Shown here in pieces: positions 6,347-9,669 of a stretch of 9,669 bases of DNA. The notes under the pieces are model-generated. The model worked only from the letters and a program-made list of their open reading frames with translations, was not told the DNA's origin and made no database searches. Position 1 is the stretch's first letter. Every line of letters starts with the position of its first letter. A program made the position numbers and the translations under genes. The stretch is from Actinomycetes bacterium (GTDB lineage: Bacteria; Actinomycetota; Acidimicrobiia; Acidimicrobiales; RAAP-2), in contig JAJZSM010000045.1 of NCBI GenBank assembly GCA_021849765.1, forward strand, positions 1 to 9,669, written 5' to 3'.

Positions 6347-7462
6347 TCAGGCGGAGTGCCCACTCAGTTTCGTGCGCACTGTCTCGAGCAGCTCCTCGTA
6401 GGAGGCGATAAAGGCCGCCACACCCTCGTCCTCGAGTCGCTGGGTCACCGCCGCGAGGTCCACCGCGGGCGCAAGCGTGTCGAGGGTCGCGATCGCGGCA
6501 GTCGTGCGAGCGCTGTCGCGAAGGATCGACACGTCATAGGAACCGCGGGCGAGCGCCGCGGCCAGGGTGGCGTCGGGCATCGTGTTGACCGTCTCGTCGG
6601 CCGCGATGGTGTTGACGTAGAGCAGTTCGTCGTAGGCGGGGTTCTTGGTCGAGGTGGACGCCCACAGAGGCCGTTGCACCTGGGCGCCGCGCGTGAGGAG
6701 CGACTGGACGCGCGGCGAGCCGACCACCTCCGTAAAGGCCGCGTAGGCCCGTGCCACCTGCGCGACGGCGATCGTGCCACGACGAGGGTCACTTGGTTCG
6801 AGCAGTTGATCGACAGCGACGTCGACACGCGACACGAAGAACGAGGCGACGCTGGCGATGTCCGCGAGGTCGTGACCACGCTCAATCGCGAGTTCGAGCC
6901 CGCTCGCCCAGGCGTCCATCACCGCTCGGTACCGATCGATCGAGAAGATCAGGGTGACGTTCACGTTGATACCGTCGCCGAGGACCGTGCTGATCGCTTC
7001 GAGGCCGGCGACGGTGGCCGGGATCTTGATCATGACGTTCCGTCGCCCGACGGCCGCAGCTAGGCGACGGGCCGCGGCGATCGTGGCTTGGGTGTCGTGC
7101 GCCAGACGCGGTGAGACCTCCAGTGATACGAAGCCGTCGAGGTAGCGCCGGCGCGAGGCGGCGAAGTCGGACCGAGCCGCGTCGTTGACCCCGGCCAATA
7201 CGTCACAGGCGTCACGGACATCATCGACCGCGAGGTGTTCGAAGACCTGCTCGGGATCGTCCGTGCTGAGTCCGGCGATGCGTTCGTCGTAGGCGCTGGA
7301 GGTCGCGAGGGCCTTTGCAAAGATCGAGGGGTTCGAGGTCACGCCACGAACACCCTCGGCGACGTAGCGCGCGAGGGTCCCGTCGTCGAGCCAGTCACGC
7401 CGGATGTTGTCGATCCAGGGACTCTGGCCGACCTCGTTGTACAGGTCATCTAAGCGGGTCAT
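6347..7462 (-). CDS. tal: Transaldolase (mycobacterial-type, 371 aa)
   Basis: Transaldolase moves a dihydroxyacetone unit between sugar phosphates, exchanging sedoheptulose 7-phosphate plus glyceraldehyde 3-phosphate for erythrose 4-phosphate plus fructose 6-phosphate in the non-oxidative pentose phosphate pathway. The signature GVTSNPSIFAKA lies at residues 40-51. The Schiff-base lysine is K146 in VMIKIPAT, followed by an I-N-V-N-V-T-L-I-F-S strand at 165-174. A later T-S-T-K-N-P-A-Y-D block is also typical. Length matches the roughly 370-aa actinobacterial form. I chose the ATG at 7462 rather than the ATG at 7480. It shares ATGA with the transketolase stop, has AGGAG (plus coordinates 7470-7474) seven bases upstream, and gives the family-like N-terminus M-T-R-L-D-D-L. 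Coupling to tkt is therefore tight. It is a stand-alone gene, not fused to glucose-6-phosphate isomerase as in some relatives. Confidence 0.95.
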   Translation of the reverse strand: MTRLDDLYNEVGQSPWIDNIRRDWLDDGTLARYVAEGVRGVTSNPSIFAKALATSSAYDERIAGLSTDDPEQVFEHLAVDDVRDACDVLAGVNDAARSDFAASRRRYLDGFVSLEVSPRLAHDTQATIAAARRLAAAVGRRNVMIKIPATVAGLEAISTVLGDGINVNVTLIFSIDRYRAVMDAWASGLELAIERGHDLADIASVASFFVSRVDVAVDQLLEPSDPRRGTIAVAQVARAYAAFTEVVGSPRVQSLLTRGAQVQRPLWASTSTKNPAYDELLYVNTIAADETVNTMPDATLAAALARGSYDVSILRDSARTTAAIATLDTLAPAVDLAAVTQRLEDEGVAAFIASYEELLETVRTKLSGHSA

Positions 7463-9453
7463 GATGAGGCTCCTAACCAATCACGGACGTGGTCGACCAG
7501 ACACTGGGCGCCGATGTTGAAATAATCGAACACGTAATCGCCCGGCGCGGACAGCCCGAAGGAGTCGATGCCGATCGCGTGATCGACGTAACGCGACCAA
7601 CCGAGCGTCGCGCCGGCCTCGAGGGACACCGAGGGCAGCGAGCGACGAAGCACCGTGTCGCGGTACTCGCGGGGCTGTTCTTCGAAGCAGGTCCAGCACG
7701 GCATGGCGACGACGCGCGTGACGATTCCGTCGGCGGCGAGTTGTTCACTGGCTGCGATGGCGGCTGACACCTCAGAGCCCGTCGCGACCAGGGTGAACCG
7801 GGCGTCCTCGGACTCGCGCACGACGTATCCACCGTTGCGCGCACCCGACTTGGAAGCGCGACGGTCGTCGTCGTTCATGACGGTGACGTCCTGGCGCGAG
7901 AGCACCAGCGCCGTAGTGGGTGGATTGTGGTCGGCCAAGTACGCTGCCACCAGGTCGAGGGTCTCGTTAGCGTCCGAGGGCCGCACCACGTGGAGCTGGG
8001 GCATCGCGCGCAAGGCCATGAGGTGTTCCACTGGCTGATGGGTCGGACCATCCTCACCGACGCCGATCGAGTCGTGGGTGAACACGAAGAGCGTGCCGAC
8101 CCGGCTCAGTGCGGCCAGGCGGATCGAGGGTCGGGCGTAGTCACTGAAGACGAAGAACGTCGAACCGATCGGGCGGATTCCGCCGTGCGCCGCCTGACCA
8201 ACGAGTACGGCGCCCATCGCGAACTCGCGCACGCCGTAGTGGATCTGACGGCCTCCGGGCGCCGACGCGCCCTGAGGCGCACCGTGCAGAACCACGCCCG
8301 TGTTGTCTGTCAGGTCGGCCGATCCAGCCGTCAGGCCCGGGGTGTGGGCCGCCCAGGTGTCCATGGCGCGCTGCATCGCCTTGCGCGTTGCGACGCGGCT
8401 CCCACCGACGAAGTAGTCGACGGGCCCGACTTCAGCCAACGCACCGTTGGTGTCGTACTGGTGGCGCAGGCGGGCGCCACGCTCGCCGGCGGCGACCGTC
8501 GCCGCCTCCCAGCGCGTGTGTTCGGCGCGGCGCGCCACGAGCGCCTCGACCATCGCAGACGGGAGTTCGGGGTCCAGGTGGAACGCGACGTCGGGGACAC
8601 CGAGGATCGCCTTGACCTGAGTGATCGCCTCGGCGCTGAAGGGCGAGCCGTGGGCCTCGCGTCGGTCCATCATCACCGGGGACGGGAAGCCGATGTGTGA
8701 GCGAATGATCACCAGCGTGGGTCGTGCGGTCTCGGCGATCGCCGCCGCGCCGGCCGCTTCGAGCGCATTGAGGTCGTTGGCCTGCTCACCCAGTTCGATG
8801 ACGTGCCAGCCATAGGCGCGAAAACGCCCGGCCGCGTCGTCGTGCATGGCCAATTCGGTCGGGCCATCGATCGTGATGTGATTGTCGTCGTAAAAGACCG
8901 TCAGTCGGTCCAAGCCGAGTGAGCCGGCGAGCGAAGCCGCCTCGTGGCTGATCCCCTCCTCGAGGCACCCGTCACCAGCTACCACCCAGGTGCGGTGGTT
9001 GACCAGGTCCTCGCCGAAGTCCGCGCGCAAGATTCGTTCCGCGATCGCCATGCCGACGCCGTTGGCGATGCCTTGTCCGAGCGGTCCGGTGGTGACCTCG
9101 ACCGTCGGTGTGACACCGCGTTCCGGATGACCGGGCGTGCGCGAGTGGGGCTGGCGGAATCCCCTCAGGTCCTGCTCGTCCAGGTCGTAGCCGAACGCGC
9201 GGGCGAGACCGTACTGCAGGATCGAAGCGTGTCCACAGCTCAAGATGAATCGGTCCCGATCCACCCACTGGGCATCAGTGGGATCGTGGCGCAGCAGCCG
9301 CGAGAAGAGCGTCACCCCGAGCGGGGACAACGCCATCGCCGTCCCGCTGTGGCCAGATTTGGCCTGGGCCGGCGCGTCCATGGCCAACGCCATGATCTCG
9401 CGGATCGCGCGACCTTCGAGTTCGTTCGCGCCGGTGAATAAGTGGTCGACCAT
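7459..9453 (-). CDS. tkt: Transketolase (thiamine diphosphate-dependent, 664 aa)
   Basis: Transketolase transfers two-carbon ketol units between pentose, tetrose, hexose and heptose phosphates using thiamine diphosphate and a divalent metal. The ThDP/metal motif starts at GDG 160-162 and ends at DDN 189-191. GPLGQGIANGVGMA lies at 123-136. The catalytic glutamate is E410 in GVREFAMG, and GVGEDGPTHQP at 464-474 is a near-invariant transketolase block. RPSDANET at 491-498 and SRQD at 519-522 complete the family pattern. The substrate-site loop reads SGHSG (33-37), where many relatives have GHPG. The frame is open upstream to 9630, but homology begins near the ATG at 9453, which leaves 15 residues before the conserved R-A-I-R-E-I block. 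Earlier ATGs at 9510 and 9630 would run into the divergent thioesterase. No clear Shine-Dalgarno site precedes 9453; TACTGT seven bases upstream suggests a leaderless message. The ATG at 9510, with GGTGGA nine bases before it, is the main alternative. Confidence 0.95.
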   Translation of the reverse strand: MVDHLFTGANELEGRAIREIMALAMDAPAQAKSGHSGTAMALSPLGVTLFSRLLRHDPTDAQWVDRDRFILSCGHASILQYGLARAFGYDLDEQDLRGFRQPHSRTPGHPERGVTPTVEVTTGPLGQGIANGVGMAIAERILRADFGEDLVNHRTWVVAGDGCLEEGISHEAASLAGSLGLDRLTVFYDDNHITIDGPTELAMHDDAAGRFRAYGWHVIELGEQANDLNALEAAGAAAIAETARPTLVIIRSHIGFPSPVMMDRREAHGSPFSAEAITQVKAILGVPDVAFHLDPELPSAMVEALVARRAEHTRWEAATVAAGERGARLRHQYDTNGALAEVGPVDYFVGGSRVATRKAMQRAMDTWAAHTPGLTAGSADLTDNTGVVLHGAPQGASAPGGRQIHYGVREFAMGAVLVGQAAHGGIRPIGSTFFVFSDYARPSIRLAALSRVGTLFVFTHDSIGVGEDGPTHQPVEHLMALRAMPQLHVVRPSDANETLDLVAAYLADHNPPTTALVLSRQDVTVMNDDDRRASKSGARNGGYVVRESEDARFTLVATGSEVSAAIAASEQLAADGIVTRVVAMPCWTCFEEQPREYRDTVLRRSLPSVSLEAGATLGWSRYVDHAIGIDSFGLSAPGDYVFDYFNIGAQCLVDHVRDWLGASS
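7470..7474 (-). promoter_or_regulatory. Shine-Dalgarno site of transaldolase inside the end of tkt
   Basis: On the minus strand AGGAG lies seven bases before the ATG at 7462 and inside the codons for the last residues of transketolase. It decides the tal start in favour of 7462 and supports coupled translation of the two genes. Confidence 0.7.
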
Positions 9454-9508
9454 GGCTAGAACAGTACCCAACTTTCCACTGACTTCCCGGTGGCCGGTAC
9501 CCTGAGTC
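9454..9508. promoter_or_regulatory. Divergent promoter region between transketolase and thioesterase
   Basis: This 55-nt gap separates two divergent starts. For transketolase the minus strand carries TACTGT (plus coordinates 9461-9466), seven bases before the ATG at 9453. For the thioesterase the plus strand carries TACCCT at 9498-9503, five bases before the ATG at 9509. Both fit TANNNT at a spacing expected for leaderless transcripts, and neither gene has a good Shine-Dalgarno site here. No convincing -35 hexamers are seen. GGTACC at 9496-9501 is a plain six-base palindrome overlapping the second box. Confidence 0.45.
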
Positions 9509-9669
9509 ATGCTCCAGATTCCACCCAACTGTGACCTCACCTTAGGGTTGACGCGGGTCGTGACGCCCGACGGGGCCCCGAGCGTCTGGCGCGCTCGGAT
9601 CGATGAACGGTTCTTGAATCCGGCGGGCACCGTCCAGGGTGGCTTCCTCGCCGCCGTCGTCGACTCGGC
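9509..9669 (+). CDS. PaaI-type hotdog-fold acyl-CoA thioesterase, 3' partial
   Basis: The first 53 codons of a plus-strand gene run off the right edge. The fragment holds the start of a hotdog-fold thioesterase, a family that hydrolyses acyl- or aryl-CoA esters. The diagnostic stretch runs from R33 to S53: E-R-F-L-N37-P-A-G40-T-V-Q43-G-G-F-L-A-A-V-V-D52-S. N37 and D52 are 15 residues apart, the spacing of the active-site Asn and Asp I recall for human THEM2. The usual HGG triplet is QGG here, a variant I believe also occurs in actinobacterial members. An in-frame TGA at 9503-9505 rules out any start further upstream, so the ATG at 9509 is the first possible start. No Shine-Dalgarno site is seen. 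The C-terminal half, substrate pocket and length cannot be judged. Confidence 0.8.
   Translation, partial: MLQIPPNCDLTLGLTRVVTPDGAPSVWRARIDERFLNPAGTVQGGFLAAVVDS

Noticed and set aside
6287..7063. 258-aa plus-strand ORF opposite transaldolase
   Set aside because: It is antisense to a conserved enzyme, arginine- and glycine-rich, with no recognisable domain; long antisense frames are common in high-GC DNA.
7463..7480. Transaldolase start at 7480, adding six residues
   Set aside because: The ATG at 7462 has AGGAG seven bases upstream, an ATGA overlap with tkt and a family-like N-terminus.
7927..8700. 257-aa plus-strand ORF opposite transketolase
   Set aside because: Same reasoning: it mirrors codon bias in the transketolase gene, has no motif and no ribosome site.
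9454..9630. Transketolase start at 9630, adding 59 residues
   Set aside because: The added residues do not resemble a transketolase N-terminus, and the region codes for the divergent thioesterase on the plus strand.

Overview
The window is high-GC, densely coding DNA from an actinomycete-like bacterium (Actinomycetota). The main evidence is a fused two-domain FO synthase (FbiC) for coenzyme F420, a mycobacterial-type transaldolase, FadD-type lipid metabolism, frequent GTG starts, and TANNNT -10-like boxes right at start codons. An uncultured Acidimicrobiia-type lineage would fit, but that is a guess from overall character, not a proof.

Layout. Left, plus strand: the C-terminal two thirds of a glutamate synthase small subunit/GltD-type flavoprotein, cut by the window edge (1-1045); a 539-aa FadD-type acyl-CoA synthetase (1095-2714); and a 62-aa helical protein of unknown function coupled to it by a GTGA overlap (2711-2899). 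A 156-nt convergent gap (2900-3055) follows. Centre and right, minus strand, read from right to left: transketolase (9453-7459), transaldolase (7462-6347), FO synthase FbiC (6288-4027) and a 324-aa LOG-family protein (4030-3056). At the right edge a PaaI-type hotdog thioesterase (9509 onward, plus strand, cut by the edge) diverges from transketolase.

The minus-strand genes form two tightly coupled pairs: tkt-tal share an ATGA, and fbiC-LOG share a GTGA. A 58-nt gap separates the pairs, so they are one operon or two adjacent ones. A metabolic thread can be drawn through them. Transketolase and transaldolase interconvert pentose phosphates, FbiC uses a ribityl compound derived from ribulose 5-phosphate, and characterised LOG enzymes release ribose 5-phosphate from nucleotides. 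This link is inference. The genes themselves belong to known families, and I found no clear evidence of a wholly new system, mobile element, CRISPR array, tRNA or rRNA.

The points most worth a second look are the pentose-phosphate/F420/LOG gene neighbourhood, the repeated candidate leaderless promoters, the hidden 62-aa coupled ORF, and the LOG protein with long extra segments on both sides of its core.
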